From Marisa cornuarietis (Eukaryota; Mollusca; Gastropoda; Architaenioglossa; Ampullariidae), in contig SMMW01000454.1 of the NCBI GenBank assembly GCA_004794655.1, forward strand, positions 50,349 through 114,348: a stretch of DNA of 64,000 nucleotides. Direction: 5' to 3'. The notes under the pieces are model-generated. The model was not told where the DNA came from. It did no database searches and saw nothing but the letters and a program-made list of their open reading frames with translations. Both the position numbers and the translations under genes were made by a program. Position 1 is the first letter of the stretch. Each line of letters starts with the position of its first letter. This document shows positions 40,803 through 53,975 of this stretch, one piece after another.

Positions 40803-42078
40803 TTTTGTTAGAATTGTACAGGCTGTTCAGACAAACTCTTAAAGGCAGCAAAGAACTTAATAGTCTGTGTAAAATAGACATTCCAGCTCAGGCCCCATCT
40901 TCAAGCAAGTCTTGTACGATATTCAGGTACCACACTGAGCTGCGAGATAAAGAGTGGTGTCCCCATTTGAATCAGATATTTCTAGATCTTCATTCCACTT
41001 CATCAATGTCCTCATTGTCCAAGGACCCAAGTGATGTAGACTGCACGACTCTGTGTGGAATTGCCAGACCATCGCTGTCTCTCATGTTTACATCGTCCAG
41101 ATGGTCTAGCAACTTGTAAAAGACGATTACATTATTGTTTATGTGGTGTAAAAATATTCATCTGTCTCTTCTATGTAGACGTTTCTTGCATTAAACAAGT
41201 GGTTCAAGACCGTATCGCCTTCATCATCTGTTAAACTGGCGACCGCGCCACAGTTTAGTACTGTACTGAGGAGATACCATGTCCCTGCTTTGGCGCAGAG
41301 ATGTAAGACTGTGTTTCCAAACGCCTCTGTGGTATCTATATTGACACTACTTGTTTCACCAAACTGCTTGACGGTTCTGCATGGGCTTCACCATTGTTTA
41401 TTTGTAGTAGATATTGACTGTGTTCCGATGTGATGACACAGCAGTACATGTAATATACACCACTTGTCATGTTTCACAGCCTTGTGCATGGCACTGTCAC
41501 TAGAGGGACTCAAGCTGTCATATTTTGGGCAATTATCGAGAAGAAACTGGAGAAGAGAAATATTGCGCCCAACTCTGCTTTTCTTTATAGCCAACCTGTG
41601 AACAATAGTAAACCCTTCGCTGTCTGGTTCGCCAACCTGTTCTATTCCATCTGTCTGATGAGTAAATATCTACTCGATTATCTCCCAGTTGTCATGTTTG
41701 GCAGCTAAATGAACAACTGACTCACCTCTAGGACCGTGTGCATGCACCATTGAATAATATAAGATTAATAAATGCAGTGCAGTCATCCCTTCCATCATTT
41801 ATTATCTGTGTAACCATAACATGGAGGGCACTGAGTCCATTCAAATCAAGTTCGTTAACATCTGCCCCAAGCTCCGTCAGTCGTACAAACAAATTCCAAT
41901 TTTGCTCTTTCACACTCATGTGTAGTGCCATTCCAGTGTTCGGACAGTTAAGGTCGAGATGTAAGCCTTTTGCGCCTATGAGTTCAATTATGTTGTCTTC
42001 TGGCTCTTTAACAAGTCGTGGTAGAAGGTTGTGCCCCTCACTGTCAAACTCGCTTATATGTCCACGTCACGTGACAAG

Positions 42079-42348
42079 ATGTCTTCTACAAGCGAGAGGC
42101 TGATATCAGAGGTGAAAGGCCATAGCGGGGGTGGAAGCCAGCTTGTTGAGGATGAGTCATCGCTCGACGTTAGCCACGTCAACATCCTCGTCATACAGCA
42201 GGTCTCTGACGACGACCCAGTTCCCACAATCAACGGCCACTCTTACTTCTGTGTGCGAATACACTTTGAGAACACGGGTAGTCAGCTAGTATCTGAGGAC
42301 AACTCAAGAACTGTGGGCGGATCTGCATTAGAAACTGAGAGATTGTGA
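42079..42348 (+). CDS. Hypothetical open frame, unassigned
   Basis: From an ATG at about 42079 the frame reads MSSTSERLISEVKGHSGGGS, then VNILVIQQVSDDDPVP and HSYFCVRIHFENTG to a TGA at 42348. GC-balanced codons and lack of stops distinguish it from its surroundings. No family was recognised and it overlaps nothing coding on the other strand. It may be an exon of an unseen gene or chance. Confidence 0.3.
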   Translation: MSSTSERLISEVKGHSGGGSQLVEDESSLDVSHVNILVIQQVSDDDPVPTINGHSYFCVRIHFENTGSQLVSEDNSRTVGGSALETERL

Positions 42349-43306
42349 ATGTTATAGTTAATGTTTGTCAGAAACAGTCAGTTCACATGTCGAGTCCCTT
42401 GTTTGAAAGACAAATCGACTGTTTGAATCCCACGACCAGTTACAGCCATGACTCTCTACTAGTCTGTTCCTAGGCTGAGCTTTCTTTTGTCCATGGTAAC
42501 AAGCAAGCTTTCTAATCGTCAATCACATTGTCATAGACACGTATCCTCAGCTGCAATAAGTAAATCTCAACTCTCTAACTTCTATACAACCATTGACAGT
42601 CATTAAGCAAAACTTACAAACGACAAATCACTGGAATCGTGGTACCTGACAAGTTCTTACCTGGCCACACGCAGTACGGGGCTGTCTGTTGTCAGGGACA
42701 CAGCAAGCAGGTGATCACTGATATGGTGATACATATCATCTCACTTACAGATAAGCATGGACGACATTTGATTGGGGGGGGTGCTTCATGAAGTTTTACA
42801 TTTATTTCCTAGACACGAGAGTGCTTATAAATTTCAAAACGTGATTGGCTGTAACGGTGAAACTATTTCTGACAAAGAAAGGTAAGAAAGCCACCCCGGG
42901 TACTCTACTTTTGATTGTTACTGGAGTTTATTTACACACCACACCACTCGGGGACATTCAGCAAGAAGTGCAAGTGAAGCAGACAGGTAGTCAGACACAC
43001 AGGTGTGACTGATAATGTGTACAGCCACGCACGTTGTGTCGGCAACACGTGCACACACAGTGATAAAAGTATTTATGTGGAAAAAACTGAAAATGTGTTG
43101 TTTTTTGTGAGGAGAGGAACAGTTGCTGATAGTCAACGACTCGGGATTTCAAGTTATCTGCAGCTGGCATCAGCGCCAAATCTGACATCTTCAACTACGA
43201 GTGAGTTGCTGATTTGAAACAAGTAAACTTCAGGAGAGAGCAGTGAGATGTCTGACTGCCTGCCTTGGTCACAGCCCTGTGAAAACATTCCATGATTCCA
43301 GGTTCA

Positions 43307-43369
<63 letters not shown>

Positions 43370-44959
43370 TCTGTTTTTACCAGACGACGAGAAGAGAGTA
43401 GACGTACGTCATTACGTGGTGTACAGTACGTGTTTATCTGGACTATTCATATGTCTTTACGTGTAGTACAGTACGTGTTTATTTGGACCATTCATATGTC
43501 TTTATGTGAAGCATTCATACGCAGGTAGGTGGAACATTCAAACTTCATGACGTAGAGAATAGAAATGTTTTCTCCGTTGGGGAATGTGTTGATGCTTGAA
43601 TACTTTCCGGGTGATTTAATTGTCGTGAACAAGTATACACGCTGAGTGGGATAAACAGTTTGAGGAATTTGTACTCTGTAGTGAAATAATGAAAAGTTGA
43701 AGTTGTTCTAAACATCAGGCATCAAAATGTAAGTTAAAACATGTTGTTAAAAGTAAATCTCTTTGTTCATTGTGCTGAAAGCAATGGCTAATAAACATAC
43801 AGTGTAGTCCACTCAACCAGCATTGTAAAACATTTTCCACATATAACAATGGATGGGCAGACATTTCCAAAAAGAAATGCAGAAATCTCATATTTATAAG
43901 AAAAAGGAGCTTGAGAAATGATGTCATCTTATCAAAATCATTTGAGAAAGAGGCTTGTGAAGTGTTTTCTTTAACATTATGCTTTAAATTGGTGATGCTA
44001 AGCAAACATTTTCACTCTGATCAAATATGACTTTCTTGATGTGGACGGTTGTATTTTGTCTTGAAGTCTGATTGCCTTAATATATCTCCTAAAATGTGTG
44101 TCTTCAATAAAAAATTGTTTTCTCAAGTTGTAAGGGTTTCAAAGTCATAGTGGGGATAAAGTTAGTAAAATGTAAGTTTTTTACAAAAGCATGAAATGTG
44201 GATGGCAGTGCCAACTCCTTTCACTTGATTGTCTTTTACTTTCCATGAAAAACTGAGGAGTTTGCTGGGTGCAGCTTCTTTCATAGTCTTAAGCCTCAAA
44301 CCAGCATGGAAGGGAATGATACTTTTCAGACTAGACGGAAGCAATCAGCAAAGAATGACCACTAGGGTAGCTGGCACTGAGTGTGCTCCTTCCCGAAATG
44401 AGGTAAATGTTTGGCCTTTGTTTCATCAATTCTTCACCATCCAAAATGAAATTAAGAAATGATGTAATAAGACTACCAGATATTGTAATACAATAGCAAC
44501 TCGTTCTCTTGTGGTAGACGGTAGCTTCTCAATGTTTTTTCATCTATGATATCTCTTTAAATCCTTAATATACTTTCCAAAATGTCTTTCTTTTCATGTA
44601 GAGTAAAGAAACATTATACTTCGCACTCTACTAGACACCGAAAAACTCTCACTTCTTCCTCTCTGTTGACAGTTGTACACAGCCGTTTCCACTTGGTCCT
44701 GTCTGGTTGACCTGAAACCCATTTTTTAAGAAAAAAAAAGGATAACAATCACACGACTTCAGCATTCTTGCTTCTGACTGCAACCTGTATTGCCTTGATG
44801 CTGAGATGAAGAAGTGTTTCCATAAACATCTTTTGCATTGATGTTGAAACTACGCTTGCATTTTTACCCCTATCGCCTTTGATTTGTTTATTTTCTGTTT
44901 TAAGGCTTGTCTTCTTCTTTCACTTTTTAAAAATACTGTTTGACTGTTTAGTTTGAGAA
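42349..44959. other. Gene-free stretch with (GT)n and a 45-bp duplication
   Basis: Contains a (GT)n tract at 43310-43368 and two to three copies of a 45-bp unit (GTACAGTACGTGTTTAT.TGG then AC.ATTCATATGTCTTTA) at 43415-43510. No coding domain was found. Confidence 0.5.
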
Positions 44960-45231
44960 GCTAAGACTGTGATTTGGTCTTACGAGGTAAAAGTTCCTCT
45001 ATTACATAGCAGTTGTGCTTTACAGTAAAATACAAGACACTGTCACCAGTGGCACTGGGTTTGTCACATTTTGCACCATCATCAAGAAGAAACAGGAGAA
45101 CTCTTATAAAGTGTTCACCTCTGTTGCTTTTAGTGAGCATGTAAAGGATAGTAAGTCCTTCACTGTCTGGTTCGTCAACATGTTCTAGTCCATCTGTCCT
45201 CTGAGCAAGTATCTGCTCTATTATCTCCCAG
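44960..45231 (-). pseudogene. Ankyrin-repeat fragment truncated by an LTR
   Basis: Minus strand: WEIIEQILAQRTDGLEHVDE, then DSEGLTILYMLTKSN and GDSVLYFTVKHNCYVIEELL. It matches 41470-41690 of the ASB-like copy. Homology stops at CTCCCAG, exactly where the LTR of the next element begins. Confidence 0.7.
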
Positions 45232-46795
45232 TGTAGCGTACAAGGGGGTACATCAGTTGAGTATTGTTTTGTTCGACACACAGGTGTGCCTTGGTTTGAC
45301 ACTGCCACGCTGGAAGTCACGAGAACTTGAAAGTCTCGGTTTTTACCTTATTTCACGTGCGAGCAGAGCAGAGCTCCATCCGTCCAGGTGGTTAGGGTGT
45401 CTGGTTTATCTGTCGCTGTCATGCGAGTTGCATGAGAAAATTGAGGTTTTGGATATTTTAAAATTTTATGTGTGGGGCGGGCTTAGCTCACCTTGTGGCG
45501 ATGTAAACAAGGGTGGGTATATTAGACCCGACATTTAGCAAGTAGGAGAATGCTCGATTTGGACGATGGATATTCCGGCAATCCTGGTGTGTTGCTTGCT
45601 GTGTGCTGTCACTGACGGGGGTGCAGTCTTCATTCAGGCCTACCAGTCGTCATAGTGTATGTCGACGTGAGGCGCTAGAGAGAGCGCTGGTTAGTGACAA
45701 GAGTTGTCACCGTACTTACTGGTATTCAAGCCGAGGGCTGTGATTCTACTACCGGTACAGTAAAGAAAGAACTTTTGCTGAAATTTGGATACAGGCGTCT
45801 GAGAACCTATCTGACGTAAACAGAGGGACTCCGCCGAGAGCGTGGAAGGCTGTGGGAAACTACGGGTGTTGACGGCTGGAGCTGGCGTATAGACGGCCTG
45901 TGGTTCGGCAAAGACGAGTGAAAGGGTGTCCGCGTATCTCCAAGGTGGGGAGGAGCATCCGATACAGAGAGGCTGAATGACTGACTTGCGTGGGGCGATA
46001 TCCTACAGACGATATCCGAAGTTTCCGGAGGTCCACTGACGTGAGGCAGAGGCATGGGCTTCCGATGATCTAACACCAGACGAACATCCCCAACGAAGTA
46101 AGACTTTGATTAAGGTAGAGTGACGCACCAGATGTCCTCCCTGTATAACTCATACGTGAGGAGTTGCTAAAATATTTGTAAAAAGAAATAACTTGAACTT
46201 TAAAAGAAAAAGGGTCAAGTGGAGAACTTTGTGTTTGCGCTTCGGGTCCAGAGTGGGAAGAAATTAAGCACGCGTAGGAAGACGGATTGGTTATCCTTAC
46301 TGAGGAGGTGATAAGGCCTAGGGTGTGCTACCCATTCTGACTCTGTTGTTAGAACCAAGTATTTGTGTGTTGGTGCCGAGGGCACTGTCGCTGAAAGACA
46401 TTTCTTCATATTTTTGTTGTGATATACCTGTTAGACACTATTGTTTGTCAACAATTGCTCCTTGTGTATGCCTATTTATTGTTTACGTGAGCTTGAGCGG
46501 CGTAATAATCCAAGAAAGAGAGGGATTTTCAGGCAACGTCTAGCCGTGAGAGTTTAAAGAAATGCTAAATATCATGTTTGACTACCTGCTCGTGTTAACT
46601 ACTAATGCTTTGCCTTGTATAGAGCCGTACTGAGCATATTTCTTTGTGTATTTAAATTGTGATTCTTGTAGTCAATAAGTATTTGTCTCTTTGAGGGACG
46701 TTCTACACCAGAGTGGTCATTTGTTGATTGTGTTGAGTTAATGAATGCGCGTGTCTGCGGATGACTCGTCATGTGTATGCGGGTGATCCGTGACA
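45232..46795 (+). repeat. 5' LTR of the second Gmr1-like element
   Basis: The left end (TGTAGCGTAC) is placed where homology to the other ankyrin copy breaks. The right end (ATCCGTGACA) is placed five bases before a primer-binding site. The inferred length is about 1.56 kb. No second LTR is present in the window, so the borders rest on these two arguments. Confidence 0.6.
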
Positions 46796-46800
46796 TTTTA

Positions 46801-46817
46801 TGGTGACCCCGACGTGA
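46801..46817 (+). other. Primer-binding site matching tRNA-Trp
   Basis: TGGTGACCCCGACGTGA is complementary to the 3' end (with CCA) of eukaryotic tRNA-Trp, 17 of 17 bases against the common form. Confidence 0.8.
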
Positions 46818-47500
46818 CCACTTTGGTGTAGACTGTGCTAGTCGTATTAATTTTTGCAGTTAGTAGCTTGAGCACTTGGGCAAGTTTTAAAGTTTCTCCG
46901 TTATTAAGGTTGTCAATATTTTGCGTGTGGTTTTGTATCCCCGTCTCCGATTATACGGGTCTGTCAGTGTGTATAGTTCTGCTGACAGAGAGGGCCATAG
47001 GACTTGCCTTACTTTTGCGTGTTGTCTATTTTTCCAAGCTCTATCTTCGTAGAATCTCTCTGAATTTCTATTACTCTTTTATTTTATTTTATTTTATATT
47101 TTTTTATTTAACTTTTGTTTTGATAACATTATTTTATTTCTTGAGACGTGTAGTTCCACGTGTAAGTTTGCTTTGTGTTTTTATTTGATTTATTGATTTA
47201 TTATTGCCAATTGCTCATGTTTGGGTTTTGGCGTGCTAATTAAGATTTTTTATTAGTTTATTTTAGCTATGTTTAATGTAGAACGTCTCTCTTTGCTTTA
47301 TTAGAATTTTGTAGAGCGTACCTGTATTGTTTGCCTAAGGCAAGAGGAAATAATTATTATTTAACAGTGTAGAGAGTTACACTAAATCTTCTGGTGATTA
47401 TTTGATTGTTTGCAATATTTTTTTTTTGTTTTGTTAGTTTGGTAATATATTTGTTTGTATACGTGATAATATTTCATAGGTTAATTGAGTTAAAAAGAAA
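46818..47500 (+). other. Leader of the second LTR element
   Basis: AT-rich, non-coding sequence between the primer-binding site and the gag ATG. Confidence 0.6.
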
Positions 47501-50500
47501 ATGGAATCTTTAGACATAGATATCTACATCCAACAGGGTCAGAAGTTAGGGCACACAGGTCCCGCTCTAGCAGAATATGTCCAACAGTGCGTGGATAGGT
47601 ACGAGCGACATAGAGAAAGAGAGGAGAAACAGAAAGAAAGGGAAAGAGAGGAGAAACAGAAAGAGAGGGAAATGGAAAGAGAAGAGAGACAGAAAGAGAG
47701 GGAAATAGCTTTCGAGTTGGAAAAACTTAGACTTCAAGCTACAATTAGACCCGTAGCTGAGGAAGCGACCCAGTCAGGTACTGGAGGGAACCGAGGTCAT
47801 ATTCCCAAACTCCCCATGTTTAGGGAAGATAAAGATGACATAGACTCGTTCATCTTTAGATTTGAGGCTCATGCTCATGCCTTACGTTGGGATTTGCGTC
47901 AATGGCCGCTACATTTGTCTGCGTTATTGCAGGGGGAAGCTTTATCGCTTTATCATGCGCTTAGCGCCAGTGGAATAGTGGAGTATGATTCGCTGAAAAC
48001 AGAATTACTCCAGAAGTATCAATGTACCGCCGAAGGTTTTCGAGAACGGTTCCGAAACGTTCGACCCGAACCACAGGAGTCTATGGCAGTTTTTTTTTCA
48101 AGAATGTCTGGGTTAGCAAATAGGTGGGTAACTCTGGCTGAAGCCGACAAAACATATGATGGCCTACTAGACCTCTTGCTACGAGAACAAATCTTGCAGA
48201 GCGTAGCGAAGGAATTATCCGTTTTTCTTCGAGAAAAAAAATTAAAAAACGGCCGCCGAAATGATAGCAAGTGCGGAGAAATATAGGCAGGCTCATATGA
48301 ACCGAAGTATGGCGAGGAAAAATGATTCGTATCGGGTAGCCAACGTAGGAGTAAATAACCACCGGTCATCTCCAAATTCTAAGTCACCCAGAAAAGGAGG
48401 TAGTCCTCACCGTAATACAACAAACCCCAAAGGAAACTATCAGCCTAGAAGTGAGTCTTCCAGCTCTAGTCCTAATGTTTCCAATCGAAGTACATCATTT
48501 CCTCAGAGAAGTAACTGGCAGAGAAAAGAAGGAAACAACTTGCAGAGAAATAGGAATGAGATTGTCTGCTATGCTTGTAAGAAAGCAGGACATATGATGC
48601 GAAACTGTCCGACCTTTTGAACTAACGAAGAGAACAGATAAGTCCGCTCCAGTCGCTGCCAATGTGGTTATCCTCTGTAGTAGCCTTAGCAGTGAGGAGA
48701 CTGGACGCCTTTCGTTATATCCAGGATATGTTCGAGGAACACCAATCACTGTACTGAGAGACACAGGAGCCACTACAGCGGGCATACGAGCATCGCTAGT
48801 TAAACAGACAGAATACACTGGACAGCACCAGTCATGTATCACATTCGGTGGTAAGACAGAGGTTTTTTCTGTTGCCGAATTTTCAGTAAACACTCCTTTC
48901 TATACTGGAAAACTAAGATCCAGTAACAGACCTCATTTTAGGAAATGTGGATGGAGTAGAATGCGAGTTCAGAACAGGAACTCAAACAGCAGCAGTCACT
49001 ACGAGAGCACAACGGAAGCGTGACTCCGAGACACCAGACCCTTTACATCTTCCCAAACCAGCAATGGATATAACTAGAAAAGAGTTATTACAACTCCAGC
49101 AAGAAGATGCAACATTGGACACATGTCGATCAGCAGCCGATCAAGTAGATGGAGGCAACACAGATGGGAGTTTTGTTTACAAACATGGAATGCTAATTCG
49201 ATTCTCCCATAATAAGACAGGGCCAGTCAAACAGGTAGTAACACCACAAAAACTCCGGGCCTCAGTATTATGCGCGGCCCACGATGGTATTCTGGCGGGA
49301 CATGTAGGTATCCCTGCCACCCTTGAGCGGGTGCTCACTCACTGTTGGTGGCCAGGGGTGAGGAAAGACACCCGAAGGTATTGTCAGACCTGTGATATCT
49401 GTCAGAAGACCATTGCGCCGGGAAGAAACAGGCCTGTAGCACTCCAACACGTCCCTACTATAGATGTACCATTCAAACGGGTTGCAATAGACCTGATGGG
49501 ACCAATCCATCCACCATCTAATGAGGGGAATACTCATATTGAGTATAATAGATATGGCCTCCAGGTATCCAGAAGCAATACCCTTGAAAAGAATCGACAG
49601 TATAACCGTTGCCGAGGCTCCCTTAACAGTATTTGCTAGAATGGGATTTCCAGAAGAAATTCTCTCGGACCAGGGAACGCAGTTCATGTCAGAAGTTATG
49701 CACGACTTCTTGAAATTAGTTTCGATAAAAAGACTAAGGTCATCACCCTACCACCCACAAACCAATGGGTGTGTTGAAAGATTTCATGGGACTTTGAAGC
49801 CCATGCTCAGGAAAATAGTGCACCGGCAACCGAGAGATTGGCACCGCTAGCTGCCAGCATTACTGTTCGCTTGTAGAGAAAAGACCCATGACAGCACTGG
49901 ATTCTCCCCTTTTGAACTAGTCTTTGGACGAAAACCAAGAGGTCCCCTTGATCTCCTGATCACTACTTGGACAGAAAAGGAGAATTCTGATAAAGAGGTA
50001 AAAACAACATATCAATACATTTATGACCTCAAAAACTTGCTACACGACAGTTACCAGTTGGCTCAAGAGAATAACCATAGAACAGCGGCTAGAAACAAAC
50101 GTTATTATGACCGGAAAACACAACAACGAACTCTACATGCCGGAGATGAAGTACTTGTAATGTTACCTACATCCACTAACAAGTTACTTATGCAGTGGAA
50201 AGGACCATTTTTTGTGATCCAGGAACATCATCCGGACTATGTGATTAAGATGCGGGGAAAAGAAAAGATTCTCCACATCAATATGTTACGTCAGTACCAC
50301 CGACGTCAAACATGCGAGGAGGAACAGGTTTGTGATAAACCAACAGCAGCCAACTGTGGGCAAGCCACAGGAGAACAGCCTATAACCTTTTCTGAACTCC
50401 TATCAGAGGAGATATGCCCACAGGAATTTAGAATAAAAGTTGAAGAATCTGACAATAAACCAAAGAAGTATGTGTCCAACGTCACACTACTAAAAGATTA

Positions 50501-50770
50501 TACAGATGAGGATGCAGTAAAAATCCCCGTCCTTCCTGAAGAGATGTAGGAAGACATAAGTAGCATTAAAATGGGAACTGAGCTAACAGAATCCCAAAAA
50601 GAACAATTGAGAAACATATTAGAAAGATACCAGCACATACTCACTGTAATGCCAGGTCAGTTTAAAGGGACAATTGAACACGAAATTCGTGTGACATCCA
50701 CAGAAGGCATCAGATAACGACCTTACCCACTACCGTTTGCTCTTCAGAAAACTGTTGATGTCCCCGCCTT
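47501..50770 (+). pseudogene. Gag-pol of a truncated Gmr1-like retrotransposon
   Basis: Gag starts at 47501 (MESLDIDIYIQQGQKLGHTG). It is followed by a Glu/Lys/Arg coiled coil and a SCAN-like region (FRERFRNVRPEPQESMAVFF, LLREQILQSVAKELSVFL). A frameshift near 48240, at an A-run, precedes the CCHC knuckle CYACKKAGHMMRNC. Protease: LRDTGATTAG. Integrase: GHVGIP, CQTCDICQK, VAIDLMGPI, then a shift, SDQGTQF and NGCVERFHG, with a stop at about 49848. Then LLMQWKGPFFVI, and at the very end RPYPLPFA, the first residues of reverse transcriptase. The copy stops there at about 50770. Integrase therefore precedes RT, as in the 26.6-kb element, but five or more disruptions make this an older, dead copy. 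Confidence 0.88.
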
Positions 50771-51793
50771 ACGGGAAATGGTGTTCTTCTCACGTTACAG
50801 AAAATTCTGCGCCACTGACAATTTTACGTCTTCTGGTGCTGGTGGATTACTGTATTCAGTACGTTGTCTTCCGCGGCCATGAAAGAGAACTGAAGCTGTG
50901 TTAGTGTTCCCCGAATCCTCTATTCTAATTAACACTCTCTGGTATGAAAAGTAAATTAAAACTTCAGCTACGTTGTAAAGTTGAGATGTAGAAGATAAAA
51001 TTTCCAGTGACTGCAATTTTCTCTGAAAACTGTAACGAGAATCTTTATAGCTGCACTTACAGTTTTTTTTTCTTTTCTCTTACATGAGCATATTGTTAGA
51101 TGCTAATGGAGTTCATGTCTATGGCACAAAACTTGCAAATTTATTCGTTGTCATATTTTTAGAATGATTGTAAAGTTGAATAAGCAGATATACAAAGTTT
51201 GCCTTCGTTAAAAAAAAAAAAAAAGGCTGGAAATATTCCTGAATAACCCAAACTTTTATTTTATCCATTGGTTAGTTAAAAAGTAATTTTTTTTCACCTT
51301 CTCTTATATTATGTTGATTTCTTTGTTTTTATAGAAAGGCATAATAAAATGTGTAAAAAAAAAAAAAAAAAAAATTCTCTGAAAACTATGCTTTTAAGTG
51401 AAGACCAGATTATTTAATGGCAATGCATAGAGGAGTCTGACGAGCTTTAGTTTATGCCATCATAATATCGGCTGGACCCAACTACAAAAGCAAGCAATTA
51501 CTCGTTTCCTGAGAAACATTAAAAAATCAAGTTATTATAAATAACGCAAAATAGAAAAGAACAACTAAGCGAGTAAGGAATAAACACTTGCCAGTGATCA
51601 CATTAAATCAGAAATATGGAATACGCTTTCTTTGCTATTAACTCAAACTCATTTACTACTGTCTCAACCACTTAAAACCAGTAATAGTCTTCTTCTTCTT
51701 CTTTTCTATATCCTCTTTTCTCTCTCTCTTACACATACTCACGATCCCACACATACGCACACGCACACATATATATATGTATATATGTATACG

Positions 51794-51864
<71 letters not shown>

Positions 51865-52774
51865 TCAGTTAGAATGAAACACGAAACAAAAGAACACTCG
51901 TATCACAGCGACAAATGTTCTAGCCATCAGACCGAAGTCTGGCAGAAGTCTCAGAAACAATAAAAGCAGATCGTGGTCACCCTCGAAACACAGTCCAGCT
52001 TCGATGGTGTTAACTTTGCGCAGGAGTCGACTTGCTGGGCTGGGCGGGCCCCTGCCGACGAGCTCAGCCAGTCAGCGCGCAGACTGCCACATCCATTCCA
52101 GTCGCTCTCTGGTTGTTGGGGGTGGGGTGTGTGGAAGGGGAGGTGAAGGGGAACCGAAGCTTTCAGCTAGAAGGGAGGGGCGGTGGCACGAGGGGACGGG
52201 ACGATAAAGGAATGTGGTGCAAGCCTCGTTTCTAGTCCTGACGTGGCGGTGGTGGTAGTGGTCGCTGTTAATCGGTGAGGAAGGGGGGTTGCCGATACCG
52301 GGGGAAAGAGGAGGGGGGGATAGTCAGGGCAGCCAGAGAACTATGTAGAGTCCTGTGATGTAGGGTTAAACAGTGCAAGAACATACAGCAAGTTTACCGC
52401 CCTTGCACTTCTCCTTGCCTCTCACGTCGCGGACGCAATTGTGGTCGAAGAACGTCGAGGCGTTCAAAAATCTCTGAAAATCTACCTAACAGCACATTCC
52501 TGACACTTCGTCTTCGACACCAGCATGCTCTTGGCAATAGCAGAAATTCGGATGTTACCCATTCTAACTTTACTTCTTGAAACATTTTGAACAAAGTCAC
52601 GAACACATTGCTGCGAGTCAATGACTTGTAACAAAAGTTCCGGCTACTTGACGGCCAAATTTGCTATTTGATATTGTTTGTTTGGCTGGTTGTTTGTTTA
52701 TTTAATAAAGCTAATCATATCTGAAATCTTTGGACATTGTGCTTTAAAAACGAACACATCTCTTTGATTACTCA
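50771..52774. other. Gene-free stretch with microsatellites
   Basis: Holds A-runs at about 51213-51224 and 51356-51373, a TA/CG/CA compound microsatellite at about 51766-51861, and a G-rich tract at 52115-52330. No coding domain was recognised. Confidence 0.5.
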
Positions 52775-52778
52775 GTTA

Positions 52779-52871
<93 letters not shown>

Positions 52872-52872
52872 A

Positions 52873-52916
<44 letters not shown>
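52775..52916 (+). repeat. (GAAA)n followed by (CAGA)n
   Basis: About 24 AAAG/GAAA units to about 52872, then about 11 CAGA units. Gives spurious Lys/Glu-rich and Ser/Phe-rich frames. Confidence 0.97.
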
Positions 52917-52918
<2 letters not shown>

Positions 52919-53881
52919 AGAACAAAACGAGGAAAAAAGAAAACAAACTGACTCGAAAAATTCCAGAAGCTTTGTTAATGGCGATGCGTGAAGTAAACAC
53001 CAATTATTGTGTGACAGAGTGTCCTTTTCGGTGTGGACCTTGCTGGCTAGTTAATTTCTCTTCCCTCTCTGAAATGACCATTTTTTTTTTAACCTTCAAG
53101 AAATACAGTCCTTTCTGTGATTGTCCACCGACTTTTTTTTGTAATACTAATAATGATGCTTTTATATCAGAACATCATACCCATTATGCAAGTGTGCTCA
53201 CTGAGCATAAAAGCATACTTGCTCTGAATAAGGAAGAGAATGAAAATTAAGGTTGTGAGGAAAAAATTGTATGTTAATTAGCAGAAAATCAACATTATGT
53301 AAAACTGTCGGATAAATTGGACGTTCTCTTGCGACACAATGTACAGAATTATACAAAGAAAAGGAGGCTAGAAAAAATGTGCATTGTTTAAATTTGTGTC
53401 GGTGATCATCGGACCACTTCCTGACTAATTACTTGAGGTCTCTTAAAGTGGAATGATTATCTTATACACGGGGGGGGGGGGAAACCGTTGCAATAATATT
53501 CGGGTTTTAGGAGAGAGGTTTAGGTTTAGTACTGACGTGACTCAGTCTAATAAGACACGCTGAACGCCAGAATACATAAAAGCCATTGACAAGGATTTTG
53601 TTGTGAAGAATATCTTAGTTATATAATGACAGAACAATGTAAATGTTCATCAATAAACGAAGAAATGTGTCCATAGTATCTCAGTCAAGGGTCTTGATGA
53701 CGTCGCTGGCTTTATGAACTCGTGGCTGACATCGGGGTTACGTGTGTGACACCTTTGTATCCACAGTCCTACACACAGCTGATGATGATGACGACTATAG
53801 TGCGCAGGTATCCATTCACAGCCTATTTCTAACAGTTAGCAAACTTTCGGCGGTGTGCGTGCGTATATGTGTACGTGCTTG

Positions 53882-53884
<3 letters not shown>

Positions 53885-53920
<36 letters not shown>

Positions 53921-53942
53921 CAGACAGACAGACAGACAGACA
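53885..53942 (+). repeat. (GT)n followed by (CAGA)n
   Basis: About 17 GT units then CAGACAGACAGACAGACA. Confidence 0.95.
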
Positions 53943-53975
53943 CAGATCGTTTTGGCACTTTGCATCATGAACGAA

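Larger units (their letters stand above)
40217..42060 (-). pseudogene. Ankyrin-repeat and SOCS-box (ASB-like) gene, decayed
   Basis: From high to low coordinate on the minus strand: FDSEGHNLLPRLVKEPEDNI and LTELGADVNELDLNGLSALH (ankyrin repeats, about 42050-41728); VGEPDSEGFTIVHRLAIKKS; TTEAFGNTVLHLCAKAGTWY with ASLTDDEGDTVLN (about 41330-41220); NMRDSDGLAIPHRVVQ; SDSNGDTTLYLAAQCGT; then the C-terminal exon. A TAG interrupts the frame at about 41678, where the 45.2-kb copy has CAG, and the 40900-41000 repeats are frameshifted. ASB proteins use ankyrin repeats to choose substrates for cullin-RING ubiquitin ligases. Here most of the repeat region looks broken, although introns could account for part of the frame changes. 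Confidence 0.65.

Noticed and set aside
40571..41119. Plus-strand 182-codon frame with a poly-Leu run
   Set aside because: Made by the (TTA)n repeat and antisense of ankyrin sequence.
52737..53003. Lys/Glu-rich and Ser/Phe-rich frames on opposite strands
   Set aside because: Translations of the (GAAA)n and (CAGA)n repeats.
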